64,000 nt of DNA. It comes from CAVPHV01 sp963821095. Its GTDB lineage: Bacteria > Actinomycetota > Acidimicrobiia > Spongiisociales > UBA5794. Below are positions 1 to 7,526 of the stretch, in pieces; within the stretch, counting starts at the first letter, position 1; each line of letters starts with the position of its first letter. The notes under the pieces were generated by a model. It was not told where the DNA came from. It worked only from the letters and a program-made list of their open reading frames with translations, and did no database searches. The stretch is taken from NCBI GenBank assembly GCA_963821095.1, contig CAWGCJ010000020.1, positions 124,001-188,000 of the forward strand, read 5' to 3'. The position numbers were made by a program, and so were the translations under genes.

Positions 1-1
1 A

Positions 2-274
2 TTCGGCCCCGACTTTCGGGGCTACGTCGATGTCTTGCCCGAAGCCATCGACAGCAGGTTCATCCATGCCGCCATTGATCGTGTCCCTCCCGAGCTTGTG
101 CGGTCCTGCAGCATGTCTGGAACTCCTCGTCAGGTGGAAGCAACGATCCGGGACTATGCCGACGTCGGGCTTCGCCACATCGTCCTGGTACCCGCATCTG
201 CGCTCATCAGCAGCCGAGATCAGGCTTACACCGCCTGGGCTCTGCCACGTCTCGTTCGCGCCCTGCGCCGGTAG
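2..274 (+). CDS. LLM-class (F420-type) oxidoreductase, C-terminal fragment
   Basis: This is the last ~90 residues of a protein that begins before the window. The frame is open from base 2 to a TAG at 272-274. The tail (VDVLPEAIDSRF, then SGTPRQVEATIRDYADVG and HIVLVPAS) matches the C-terminal end of luciferase-like monooxygenase-family enzymes, where a 'G(T/S)PxxvxxxlxxyxxaGxxhivl' stretch closes the TIM barrel. Many actinobacterial members use coenzyme F420; flavin use cannot be excluded because the cofactor-binding part is missing. It converges on the treS gene, 5 nt away. Confidence 0.7.
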   Translation, partial: FGPDFRGYVDVLPEAIDSRFIHAAIDRVPPELVRSCSMSGTPRQVEATIRDYADVGLRHIVLVPASALISSRDQAYTAWALPRLVRALRR

Positions 275-279
275 CGATC

Positions 280-1905
280 TCAGGCCGGGGTGAGCCAGTC
301 GAACTCATAGGGACCGAGGTCGATCCTTCCGGCTCGGACGATGCGCTCGCTGCGGAGGCTGCGGAAGGGCTCGTCGTTGCTCAGGTCGAGCTCGGCGTGG
401 ACCGTTTGTTCGCTCACGTTGGCGACGACCAACACCGTCTCATCGGCAGAGTGGCGCAGGAAGGCGAATACCGCCGGATCGGAGGAGGTGACGGCCTCGT
501 AGCTCCCGGTGCCAAAGACCGGGTGACGGCGCCGCAATTCGAGCAGGCCCCGCACCCACGTCAGCAGCGAGCCGGGATCGTCGCGCTGGGCAGCGACATT
601 GACGTCCGTGGGGGTGTAGCCCGGGTTCATCACCACCGGCAGATAGAAGTCGTCGGGGTTGGCGGCGGAGAACCCCACGCTCTCCGACCCATCCCACTGC
701 ATTGGGGTGCGGACGCCGTCGCGATCTTCGAGGCGGTACTCGTCGCCCATGCCGATTTCGTCGCCGTAGTAGAAGACCGGGCTGCCCGGCAGCGAAAGCA
801 ACAGTCCGTCGAGCAGTTCGATCCGACGCCGGTCGCCGTCGAGCAGCGGCGCGAGGCGGCGGCGAATGCCGACGTTCTTCTTCATCGCCGGGTCCGGCGC
901 GTACTGCTCGTACATATAGGCACGTTCGTCGGGCGTGACCATTTCGAGGGTCAACTCGTCGTGATTGCGCAGGAACATGCCCCACTGCGCACCGGGAGGG
1001 ATCGGTGGCGTCTGCTCCAAGATGGCCACGAGCGAGGTTGCTTCCTGCCGTTTCAGCGACATGAACAGCCGCGGCATGACGGGGAAGTGGAACGCCATAT
1101 GGCACTCATCGTCATCGCCGAAGTATTCGACGACATCCTCAGGCCATTGATTCGCCTCGGCGAGCAGGATCTTGCCGGGGAACTCGCGGTCGACCATCGC
1201 CCGCAGCCGCTTCAAGTAGGCGTGGGTTTCCGGCAGGTTCTCGCCGTTCGTGCCGTTACGCTCAAAGAGATACGGCACGGCATCGAGGCGGAGGCCGTCG
1301 AAGCCGGCATCGAGCCAGAAGCGGACGACGTCCTCGATCTCGTCGCCGACCTCGGGATTGTCGAAGTTGAGGTCGGGTTGATGGTCGAAGAAGCGATGCC
1401 AGTAGTAGGCCCCGGCGACCGGGTCCCAGGTCCAGTTCGAATCCTGAGTGTCGGTGAAGATCACCCGTGCCTCGCTCCACTGCGAGGGGTTGTCGCTCCA
1501 TACGTAGCGGTCGCGGGTCGGTGAACCCGGCCGGCGGGCCTCCTGGAACCAGGGATGTTGGTCGGAGGTGTGGTTCACGATCATGTCGGCGATCACCCGC
1601 AGCCCGCGGTCGTGGGCGGCCGAAAGCAGGCTGCGCACATCGTCGACGGTGCCGTAGGTGGGTAGCACGGCGCGGAAGTCGGAGATGTCGTAGCCACCGT
1701 CACGCATTGGCGATTGGTAGAAAGGAAGGACCCACAGGCATTCGATGCCGAGCCATTGCAGGTAGTCGAGCTTGGACTTGAGTCCAGCGAAGTCACCGGT
1801 CCCGTCGCCGTTCGAGTCGCAGAAGGCATAGACGGGAACCTCGTAGAAGACGGCGGTCTTGTACCAGGGGGTGGAGGGCACTGGTTCAGACCGCTTCGAG
1901 GGCAT
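280..1905 (-). CDS. treS: trehalose synthase (maltose alpha-D-glucosyltransferase)
   Basis: A GH13 enzyme of 541 residues that interconverts maltose and trehalose in the cytoplasm. The N-terminus has the TreS-like WYKTAVFYEVPVYAFCDSNG and the (beta/alpha)8 barrel follows. The catalytic triad is visible: nucleophile D208 (GFDGLRLDAV), acid/base E250 (ILLAEANQWPE) and D316 (FLRNHDELTLE). ADMIVNHTSDQHPW is conserved region I. The frame stays open further upstream, but the ATG at 1905 gives the family-typical N-terminus and a 20-nt overlap with the end of the upstream gene. It is probably co-transcribed with that gene. No maltokinase is fused or adjacent. TreS is preferred over alpha-glucosidase because of the N-terminus and the ERNGTNGENLPETHAYLKR region. 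Confidence 0.88.
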   Translation of the reverse strand: MPSKRSEPVPSTPWYKTAVFYEVPVYAFCDSNGDGTGDFAGLKSKLDYLQWLGIECLWVLPFYQSPMRDGGYDISDFRAVLPTYGTVDDVRSLLSAAHDRGLRVIADMIVNHTSDQHPWFQEARRPGSPTRDRYVWSDNPSQWSEARVIFTDTQDSNWTWDPVAGAYYWHRFFDHQPDLNFDNPEVGDEIEDVVRFWLDAGFDGLRLDAVPYLFERNGTNGENLPETHAYLKRLRAMVDREFPGKILLAEANQWPEDVVEYFGDDDECHMAFHFPVMPRLFMSLKRQEATSLVAILEQTPPIPPGAQWGMFLRNHDELTLEMVTPDERAYMYEQYAPDPAMKKNVGIRRRLAPLLDGDRRRIELLDGLLLSLPGSPVFYYGDEIGMGDEYRLEDRDGVRTPMQWDGSESVGFSAANPDDFYLPVVMNPGYTPTDVNVAAQRDDPGSLLTWVRGLLELRRRHPVFGTGSYEAVTSSDPAVFAFLRHSADETVLVVANVSEQTVHAELDLSNDEPFRSLRSERIVRAGRIDLGPYEFDWLTPA

Positions 1906-3163
1906 GGGCGATGTCCAGGATGATGTCCTCAGCGTTCTCGACGCCGACCGAAATGCGAGCCAGCCCATCGGTGACGCCGACCGCATTGCACACATCACGG
2001 GGAACGCCGGCGTGGGTCATCGATGCCGGGTGCTCCGCCAACGACTCCGTCCCGCCGAGGCTGACGGCCAGATGGATCAACTCGAGGGCGTTGAGGAAGC
2101 GGAATGCTGCCGCCTCGCCGCCGTCGACCTCGAACGAGATCATGGCGCCGGGCGACAAGCATTGTCGTTTGTACAAGTCGTATTGCGGATCGCCCGCCTC
2201 GAGCAGGCCGAGGTAGTTGATGCTGCGGACCTTGGGATGGTCGACGAGGAAGTCGGCGACCCGCATGGCGTTCTCGGCTTGGCGCGTCATCCGCAGTTCA
2301 AGGGTCTCCAGGCTGCGGGTCACCAGCCACGCGGTCCAGGCATCCATCATCGTCCCGAGGAAGGTCCGCATTGCCAGCACCGGAGCCATGTCTTCTGCCG
2401 ACCCGATGCAGGCGCCAGCGATCAGGTCGCTGTGACCGCCGATGAACTTGGTCGCCGAGTAGATGACGTAGTCGGCGCCGTGCTGGAGCGGATGTTGATA
2501 CAGCGGACCGAGGAAGGTGTTGTCGACCGCCAGGTACACCTTGCGCTCCTCGGTCGAGAGACGCCGTGCCAGTTCGGCGCAGCGCGAGATATCGATCAGA
2601 CAATTGGTCGGGTTTCCCGGGGTCTCGATCAGGATCATCTTGAGGCGGTCGTCGGCGCCGTGGTCACGCACCATTGCCTCCACTTCGTGGAGCGACGCCG
2701 TCGACGTGAACGCCAGCGACTCGATGCCCATCGAGGGAAGGATCTCGCGCACCAGATGGTCGGTGCCTCCGTAGACCGGGTCACTGTGGAGTATGACGTC
2801 GCCCGGCCGCAAGTGGGTGAGCAGGGTGGTGGCGATGGCAGCCATGCCGGACACAAACGCGCCGGCGACCTCGCCTCCGTCCCATATGGTAAGACGGTCT
2901 TCGAGGATCTCGAGGCTCGGGTTGTTGAGGCGGCTGTAGATCATGCCGAGGTGTTCGCCCGGCTTCGGCTCACGGACGCCGTGGGCCAGTTCGAAGAACG
3001 CCTTGCCTTCTTCGGCCGTTTCGAACACAAAGGTCGAGGTCTGGAAGATCGGTGCCTTCAGCGAACCCTCCGACCACTCGGGGCGGTATCCGTAGCCCAT
3101 CATCAGGCTTTCCGGCTGAAGGCGCCGTCCGCCGATCGAGTCCTTCCATTTGCGGTCCGGCAC
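1886..3163 (-). CDS. cystathionine gamma-synthase-family PLP enzyme (methionine gamma-lyase-like)
   Basis: A 425-residue fold-type I PLP enzyme of the Cys/Met metabolism family. The Schiff-base lysine is K239 in YSATKFIGGHSD. Y76 in MIYSRLNNP is the tyrosine that binds PLP phosphate from the neighbouring subunit, and D214 (AVDNTFLGP) would contact the pyridine nitrogen. The 'LMMGYGYRPEWSEGSLKAP' start and the ~20-residue insertion before the YSR motif mark the longer CGS-like subfamily often annotated as methionine gamma-lyase. Substrate choice (cystathionine synthesis or methionine/cysteine cleavage) cannot be read from sequence. Its 3' end overlaps treS by 20 nt. Confidence 0.85.
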   Translation of the reverse strand: MPDRKWKDSIGGRRLQPESLMMGYGYRPEWSEGSLKAPIFQTSTFVFETAEEGKAFFELAHGVREPKPGEHLGMIYSRLNNPSLEILEDRLTIWDGGEVAGAFVSGMAAIATTLLTHLRPGDVILHSDPVYGGTDHLVREILPSMGIESLAFTSTASLHEVEAMVRDHGADDRLKMILIETPGNPTNCLIDISRCAELARRLSTEERKVYLAVDNTFLGPLYQHPLQHGADYVIYSATKFIGGHSDLIAGACIGSAEDMAPVLAMRTFLGTMMDAWTAWLVTRSLETLELRMTRQAENAMRVADFLVDHPKVRSINYLGLLEAGDPQYDLYKRQCLSPGAMISFEVDGGEAAAFRFLNALELIHLAVSLGGTESLAEHPASMTHAGVPRDVCNAVGVTDGLARISVGVENAEDIILDIAHALEAV

Positions 3164-3250
3164 TTCGGCTCCTTTGGCATTGGCTCCGCTTCCAATCTAC
3201 CGAGGAGCGATGTGCCGGCGCAGGACCAGAAGACCCAGAATCGTGTGACG

Positions 3251-4165
3251 TCAGGAAGCCGTTTCGGCCGGGAATGGCCGGGGTTTGGCCTCGACGGCGC
3301 CGCGTGCGTTGAGGATCAGCAATCCGCCGAGCACGAGTGCCACCCCAACCCATTGCACCCACGACAGGGTCTCGTCGAAGAGCAGACGAGCCCAGATGAT
3401 GGCGAGCATCGGCTGGAGCAGGATCAGGGCCGATGTCTCGAGGGCGGGGAGGCGGGGCAGCGCATAGGTGATGAGGAGCCAACCAACGACCTGGGTGACG
3501 AGCGCCATAACCAAGATCCAGCCGTGCTCTGGCCACGTGATCTCGAACGAGAAGTCGAGTCCGATGAGTAGCCCGATGGCGAGGCCGGCCACGGCGGCGC
3601 CGACGGTGGAGTCCAACAGCGGGCCGACCGCAGGCGCCAGGTAGCCCCGGTTCGAGGCGCCGAGGGTGAAGATGAACATGGCGTAGAAGACGCCGGCGAG
3701 GAGTCCGAAGCCAATCCCGGCCCACGGGTTGTCGCCGTAGGCGTCTGATCCGCCGAGACCCGACAGGAGAAGGACACCGACCAGGATGACCGGGATCAGG
3801 ACGAGCGCGGTTCGGGTCGGGCGTTCCCGGTAGATGAGCCAGCCGGCGATGGCCACGAAGATCACCTGGGTGTTCACCAGGACGGTTCCCAGCCCGGCAC
3901 CGATTTCGCCAATGGCGATATGCCAGGCGGTCAGGTCGGCCGCGAGGAAGATCCCCGAGAGGGCCGCAACGGCCCGGGCCTGCCGCGGCCGGTTGTCGCG
4001 GCGAAACACGAAGGCGTAGAGCAACAGCAACACCGGGATCGCGTAGACCATCCGAAAGAAGGTGATGGCCGTCGGTGAAGTGTTCGCTGCCCGCACCACG
4101 ATCGCCGTCGTCGAGATCGCGACAATTCCCCCGAGCGCGACAACACGAGTGGGGGGAGTCTGCAT
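3251..4165 (-). CDS. EamA-family (DMT superfamily) transporter
   Basis: A 304-residue integral membrane protein with about ten predicted transmembrane helices in two tandem EamA repeats. The first repeat begins VVALGGIVAISTTAIVVRAA, and the second contains VMALVTQVVGWLLITYALPRLPALETSALILLQP, which is the typical end of the second EamA domain (shown here in part only as a description of its proline-rich helix turn). Members export or import small metabolites such as amino acids or nucleotides. The substrate is unknown. It is transcribed on its own: tRNA-Arg lies upstream and a terminator-sized gap lies downstream. A TAACCT box ends 6 nt before the ATG, so the mRNA may be leaderless. Confidence 0.85.
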   Translation of the reverse strand: MQTPPTRVVALGGIVAISTTAIVVRAANTSPTAITFFRMVYAIPVLLLLYAFVFRRDNRPRQARAVAALSGIFLAADLTAWHIAIGEIGAGLGTVLVNTQVIFVAIAGWLIYRERPTRTALVLIPVILVGVLLLSGLGGSDAYGDNPWAGIGFGLLAGVFYAMFIFTLGASNRGYLAPAVGPLLDSTVGAAVAGLAIGLLIGLDFSFEITWPEHGWILVMALVTQVVGWLLITYALPRLPALETSALILLQPMLAIIWARLLFDETLSWVQWVGVALVLGGLLILNARGAVEAKPRPFPAETAS

Positions 4166-4171
4166 CCGCTA

Positions 4172-4177
4172 AGGTTA
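4172..4177 (-). promoter_or_regulatory. putative -10 box of the EamA gene
   Basis: TAACCT on the minus strand, with exactly 6 nt between it and the ATG at 4165. There is no room for a ribosome binding site, so initiation on a leaderless mRNA is inferred. Confidence 0.4.
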
Positions 4178-4237
4178 GGGGGCGGCGAAGCGGTGGCTGC
4201 AGGCGGAGTGTCGACCACTCGGCACCCGTCTACGGCG

Positions 4238-4310
4238 CGCCCCAGGCAGGATTCGAACCTGCGGCCTACTGCTTAGGAGGCAGTCGCTCTATCCCCTGAG
4301 CTACTGGGGC
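4238..4310 (-). tRNA. tRNA-Arg (anticodon CCT)
   Basis: On the minus strand a complete cloverleaf can be folded. The acceptor stem is GCCCCAG/CTGGGGC, the D-arm GCTCAGGGGATAGAGC, and the anticodon stem ACTGC/GCAGT carries the loop CTCCTAA. The T-arm is GCAGG-TTCGAAT-CCTGC and the discriminator is G. The anticodon CCT reads AGG (Arg). CCA is not encoded. A20 in the D-loop, an arginine identity element, appears present. Confidence 0.95.
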
Positions 4311-4360
4311 GGGGTTTCGGTCATGGAGGCTAATACGAGATGCGCCGGTGCGGTGCGGGG

Positions 4361-4366
4361 TAGCGT
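4361..4366 (+). promoter_or_regulatory. putative -10 box of the GNAT gene
   Basis: TAGCGT separated by 6 nt from the ATG at 4373. Same leaderless geometry as the divergent EamA gene on the other side of the tRNA. Confidence 0.4.
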
Positions 4367-4372
4367 TGCGCG

Positions 4373-4936
4373 ATGATCGTGCAGACCGACCGACTGATCC
4401 TGCGACCTTGGCGATCCGAGGATCGGGCCCCATTTGCCGCGATGAACGCCGATTCCGCCGTGATGGAACACTTTCCGCGGCCGCTGACCCAGGCCGAGTC
4501 CGATGCCTTTGCGGATCGGATCGAAGCCGCCTGGTCGAACGATGGATACGGACTGTGGGCCGTCGAAGTCGATGGCGGTGCGCCGTTCATCGGGTTTGTC
4601 GGCTTGGCGCCACCGTCGTTCGACGCCCACTTCACGCCGGCGGTCGAGGTGGGGTGGCGCCTTGATCGGCGCTACTGGGGCAACGGCTATGCCACCGAGG
4701 CTGCCAGGGAGAGCCTGCGGTTTGCCTTCGAGCAAGGCGGACTCGCCGAAGTGGTTTCGTTCACGGTGCCGCAGAATCAACGGTCCCGGCTCGTCATGGA
4801 GCGAATCGGAATGACCCACGACGCGGCCGGCGACTTCGACCACCCCTGTTTCCTCGACGATGAGCGGATTCGCCGCCACGTGCTCTATCGGATCACCCGC
4901 AAGCAGTGGCTTCAGTCGCAGCCCGAGTCCGGCTGA
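4373..4936 (+). CDS. GNAT N-acetyltransferase, RimJ/RimL type
   Basis: A 187-residue acetyl-CoA-dependent N-acetyltransferase. It opens with the RimJ/RimL hallmark TDRLILRPWRSEDRAPF. The GNAT core is visible as VEVGWRLDRRYWGNGYATEA, with the acetyl-CoA pyrophosphate-binding turn YWGNGYATEA at about residues 102-111, followed by FTVPQNQRSRLVMERIGM, the characteristic end of the domain. Members acetylate ribosomal-protein N-termini, other proteins or small molecules; the acceptor is unknown. It converges with the S10 peptidase gene, 11 nt away. Confidence 0.88.
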   Translation: MIVQTDRLILRPWRSEDRAPFAAMNADSAVMEHFPRPLTQAESDAFADRIEAAWSNDGYGLWAVEVDGGAPFIGFVGLAPPSFDAHFTPAVEVGWRLDRRYWGNGYATEAARESLRFAFEQGGLAEVVSFTVPQNQRSRLVMERIGMTHDAAGDFDHPCFLDDERIRRHVLYRITRKQWLQSQPESG

Positions 4937-4947
4937 ACGGCGTCGAC

Positions 4948-6450
4948 TTACACGGCAGAGGCAATGAAGGCCCTCAGGTCGGCGGCAAGGGCTGCCAGAG
5001 AGGGCTGGTGGACGTACATCATGTGTCCCGCCTCGTAGTACGCCATGGTCAGGTTGGGTCGGACCTCGGGGTCGAGACCCATGTGGCTCACGGTGTACTC
5101 GGTGGCGAAATGCGGCGTGGCCAGGTCGAGGTAGCCGTTGGCAACGAAGACCTTCATGAACCGGTTGCGGGACATCACCTCGCGCAGCGTTTCAGACACG
5201 TCCACGTAGGCGTTCTTGAAGTCCTCGTAGTCCCAGTTCTGCCACACCTTCTCATTGATCACCTCGTAGGGCAGTTCACTGTCGTAGTCGAGCTCGCGGC
5301 GGACGTAGTCATTGAGCGCCGACGTGTAGGTCCCGAGGACGGCGTCGATGCTCGGGTCGGCCTCGAAGGCCTCGCCGTCGGTGAAACGATCGACGCCCTT
5401 GAACCGAGCGTCGATCCGTCCAATGGTGCGAGCCTCGTCGCGCAGGAGTTCCTTGCAGAACCGCAGGATCTCGATGCGGAGGTTGTACCGCGTGATGTAG
5501 TCGACCGACAGGCCGGTGTAGGCGGCAAGACGATCGGCCATCGCCGCAAACCGCTCCGGGCTGAGGTCGGTGCCCTCCTGGAGGGCAAGGGTGTACTCGG
5601 TCGCCGCAAACTGCTCGACCTCGGCAACGAAGTCGGCAAGGGGCAGCGACCGGTATTGCTCTGCGACCCGACCGTGGTACCAGGCGGCTGCCGCGTAGGT
5701 GGGCAGGAACAGAACGTAGGGCAGATCATTGCCGCGAGCGAAGGTACCGGTGGCGCGGTCGAAGCCGACCGTCTGGAAGTTGAGCACGGACGAGATCAGC
5801 ATGAGGCCGTTGAAGTACATGCCGTGGCGGCGGAACAAGTGGCCGGCCAGACCGGCCGACCGGGTGGTGCCGTAGCTCTCGCCGGCGAGGAACTTGGGAG
5901 AGCCCCAGCGGCCGTGGCGGGTGAGGTAGACCCGGATGAATTCGCCGACTGCCTCGATGTCCTTCTTGAAGTGGTGGAACTCCTTCTCGTCATCGCCGGG
6001 AATGGCGCGGCTGAAGCCGGTTCCCACCGGATCGATGAATACGAGGTCCGTGGCGTCGAGGATCGAGTGCTCGTTGTCGACGAGGCGACCGGGTGGGGGG
6101 AGCGGCATACCGTCTGCTTGGAGTTCCACCCTGCGGGGGCCAAAGGCTCCGAGGTGGAGCCACACCGAGGACGACCCAGGTCCGCCGTTGAAGGCGAACG
6201 CGATGGGGCGGTCGGCCATGGAGTCCATGTTGTTCCGGGTGTAGGCGATGTAGAAGAAGGACGCCTTCTTCTTGCCGTCCTCGTCGCGCAGCAGCATCCG
6301 GCCGGTCGTCGCCGTGTACTCGACGGGTTCGCCATCGATCACAACGGAATGCGTGGTTTCGGTGAACTCCTCCTCGTGGTGGGGAGGTGGCGGCACCACA
6401 TCGTCCGCCTTTTCGGGTGCCGCTTCCTTCTCAGGGGACTCGTCGCTCAT
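4948..6450 (-). CDS. serine carboxypeptidase, peptidase family S10
   Basis: A 500-residue alpha/beta-hydrolase-fold carboxypeptidase. The oxyanion-hole region AFNGGPGSSSVWLHLGAFGP is near residue 90. The catalytic triad is Ser192 (AGESYGTTR), Asp442 (NGYLDLATP) and His476 (YEAGHMMYVH). There is no clear signal peptide: the N-terminus is an acidic, proline-rich, low-complexity stretch of ~30 residues, so the cellular location is uncertain. The ATG at 6450 was chosen because a GAGGA ribosome binding site precedes it and because the upstream extension reads into a long hairpin (6471-6518). Bacterial S10 peptidases of this length are widespread but poorly characterised. Confidence 0.88.
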   Translation of the reverse strand: MSDESPEKEAAPEKADDVVPPPPHHEEEFTETTHSVVIDGEPVEYTATTGRMLLRDEDGKKKASFFYIAYTRNNMDSMADRPIAFAFNGGPGSSSVWLHLGAFGPRRVELQADGMPLPPPGRLVDNEHSILDATDLVFIDPVGTGFSRAIPGDDEKEFHHFKKDIEAVGEFIRVYLTRHGRWGSPKFLAGESYGTTRSAGLAGHLFRRHGMYFNGLMLISSVLNFQTVGFDRATGTFARGNDLPYVLFLPTYAAAAWYHGRVAEQYRSLPLADFVAEVEQFAATEYTLALQEGTDLSPERFAAMADRLAAYTGLSVDYITRYNLRIEILRFCKELLRDEARTIGRIDARFKGVDRFTDGEAFEADPSIDAVLGTYTSALNDYVRRELDYDSELPYEVINEKVWQNWDYEDFKNAYVDVSETLREVMSRNRFMKVFVANGYLDLATPHFATEYTVSHMGLDPEVRPNLTMAYYEAGHMMYVHQPSLAALAADLRAFIASAV

Positions 6451-6470
6451 TGATTCCTCGCTCTCTCGTG

Positions 6471-6518
6471 GTTTTGGCGGACGTGGGCGACACATGTGTC
6501 GCCGGTGTCCGCCAAAAC
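6471..6518. repeat. long perfect-armed hairpin in the S10 peptidase 5' region
   Basis: The 12-nt arms GTTTTGGCGGAC (6471-6482) and GTCCGCCAAAAC (6507-6518) are perfectly complementary. Inside them sits an 18-nt perfect palindrome, GGCGACACATGTGTCGCC (6486-6503). The structure starts 20 nt upstream of the peptidase ATG. It could be an operator, an RNA structure in the leader, or a REP-like element. Confidence 0.7.
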
Positions 6519-6953
6519 GCCGAGACGAACCCTACACAGGGCGGCGGAGGGATCGTCTCGGTGCGTACTTTTGCAAGCACTATGCCTGCATCCTGCACGC
6601 GGCATGCATCTTGGGGATGCCGGCGATGCGTCGAACTCGCAGTGTTTCAAGTCTTAGGCAGTTCTTATGCTTGGATGGGAACCCGCTCGCGGAACGCGAA
6701 CGTCTGACTTCCATAACCGCTCGGCCGTGGCATCCCGTCCCCAAAGGGAGCCGCACGCCGAGGGTTCCCCATAGCGGCCGATCTCCTTCCACGCGGCCGC
6801 AAAGTTCGGCGCCACCTCGTGCTCGTCCCCCCATGGCACGAGGTGGCGCCGTCTCAATTTCCCGGCTTGTTGTGGCTTAGGCGCGACACCCCATGCTGCC
6901 GATACAAACCGAAGTAAACCCGAAGGGGACCCTGGGCGAGTGACCGGGTAGAC
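6519..6953. other. 435-nt non-coding region upstream of the sigma factor
   Basis: No convincing gene is seen here on either strand. The region is less G+C-rich at 6560-6670 than its surroundings. It contains a second strong hairpin (6808-6850) and several shorter self-complementary stretches between 6680 and 6790, which could form a structured leader RNA. I could not match it to a riboswitch class by eye. Confidence 0.5.
6808..6850. repeat. 15-bp perfect stem-loop upstream of the ECF sigma gene
   Basis: GGCGCCACCTCGTGC (6808-6822) and GCACGAGGTGGCGCC (6836-6850) form a 15-bp perfect stem with a 13-nt C-rich loop. No T-tract follows, so a terminator is not obvious. It lies about 100 nt before the sigma-factor GTG and could be regulatory. 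Confidence 0.6.
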
Positions 6954-7526
6954 GTGACTGCACAACCACATTCCGCAGCCGTTCCGGAGCCGTCGGCGCC
7001 TCGCGCCGAGCTGAGGAGCGCGCCTGCGCCGGTGCAGGCGGTAGCGACGTTCGAGTCGTTCTACCGGCAGGAGCTCCGGGCCGTGATCGGTTTGGCGTAT
7101 GCCCTTTCTGGAAGCCGCACCGTGGCTGAGGACCTTGCCCAAGACGCCTTTCTCGCCGCGCACAAGAACTGGGACAAGGTCGGCCGCTACGACAAGCCCG
7201 GAGCGTGGGTACGCCGGGTGGTGGCCAACATGTCGGTATCTCAGTTCCGTCGCAAGGTTCGAGAGGCCAAGGCCTTGGCGCGGATGCGATCCGACGAAGC
7301 GGCGCTGCCGGCGCTTCCGGCCGAGGACGAGGAGTTCTGGAAGGCAGTCCGGGCGCTTCCGAAGCGCCAGGCGCAAGTGATCGCCCTGCACTATCTGGAG
7401 GACCGCTCGGTCGTCGACATTGCTGAGATCCTGGAGTGTGCCGAGGGCACCGTGAAGGTGCACCTGTTCAAGGGCCGTCGCTCCCTGGCAAGGCGACTTG
7501 GACTCGAGATTGGAGAGGCGTCATGA
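6954..7526 (+). CDS. ECF RNA polymerase sigma factor (SigE/sigma-70 family)
   Basis: A 190-residue group 4 (extracytoplasmic function) sigma factor. Region 2 runs from about residue 33 (FESFYRQELRAVIGLAYAL) through EDLAQDAFLAAHKNW to WVRRVVANMSVSQFRRK and would bind the -10 element. Region 4 (LPKRQAQVIALHYLEDRSVVD ending in AEGTVKVHLFKGRRSL) carries the -35-binding helix-turn-helix. It starts with GTG. Its stop overlaps the start of the next gene (ATGA), a membrane protein that probably regulates it. A ~30-residue Ala/Pro-rich N-terminal extension precedes region 2. Confidence 0.9.
   Translation: MTAQPHSAAVPEPSAPRAELRSAPAPVQAVATFESFYRQELRAVIGLAYALSGSRTVAEDLAQDAFLAAHKNWDKVGRYDKPGAWVRRVVANMSVSQFRRKVREAKALARMRSDEAALPALPAEDEEFWKAVRALPKRQAQVIALHYLEDRSVVDIAEILECAEGTVKVHLFKGRRSLARRLGLEIGEAS

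Noticed and set aside
1859..3571. 570-codon plus-strand frame
   Set aside because: It runs antisense across the PLP-enzyme gene and into the EamA gene; no recognisable domain.
4906..6453. 515-codon open frame on the plus strand
   Set aside because: It is the antisense shadow of the S10 peptidase gene; the minus strand has all catalytic motifs and a ribosome binding site, the plus frame has low-complexity His/Gly/Val-rich sequence.
6680..6790. Possible c-di-AMP (ydaO-type) riboswitch upstream of the sigma gene
   Set aside because: The region is structured, but I could not find the conserved core segments of that class in either orientation.
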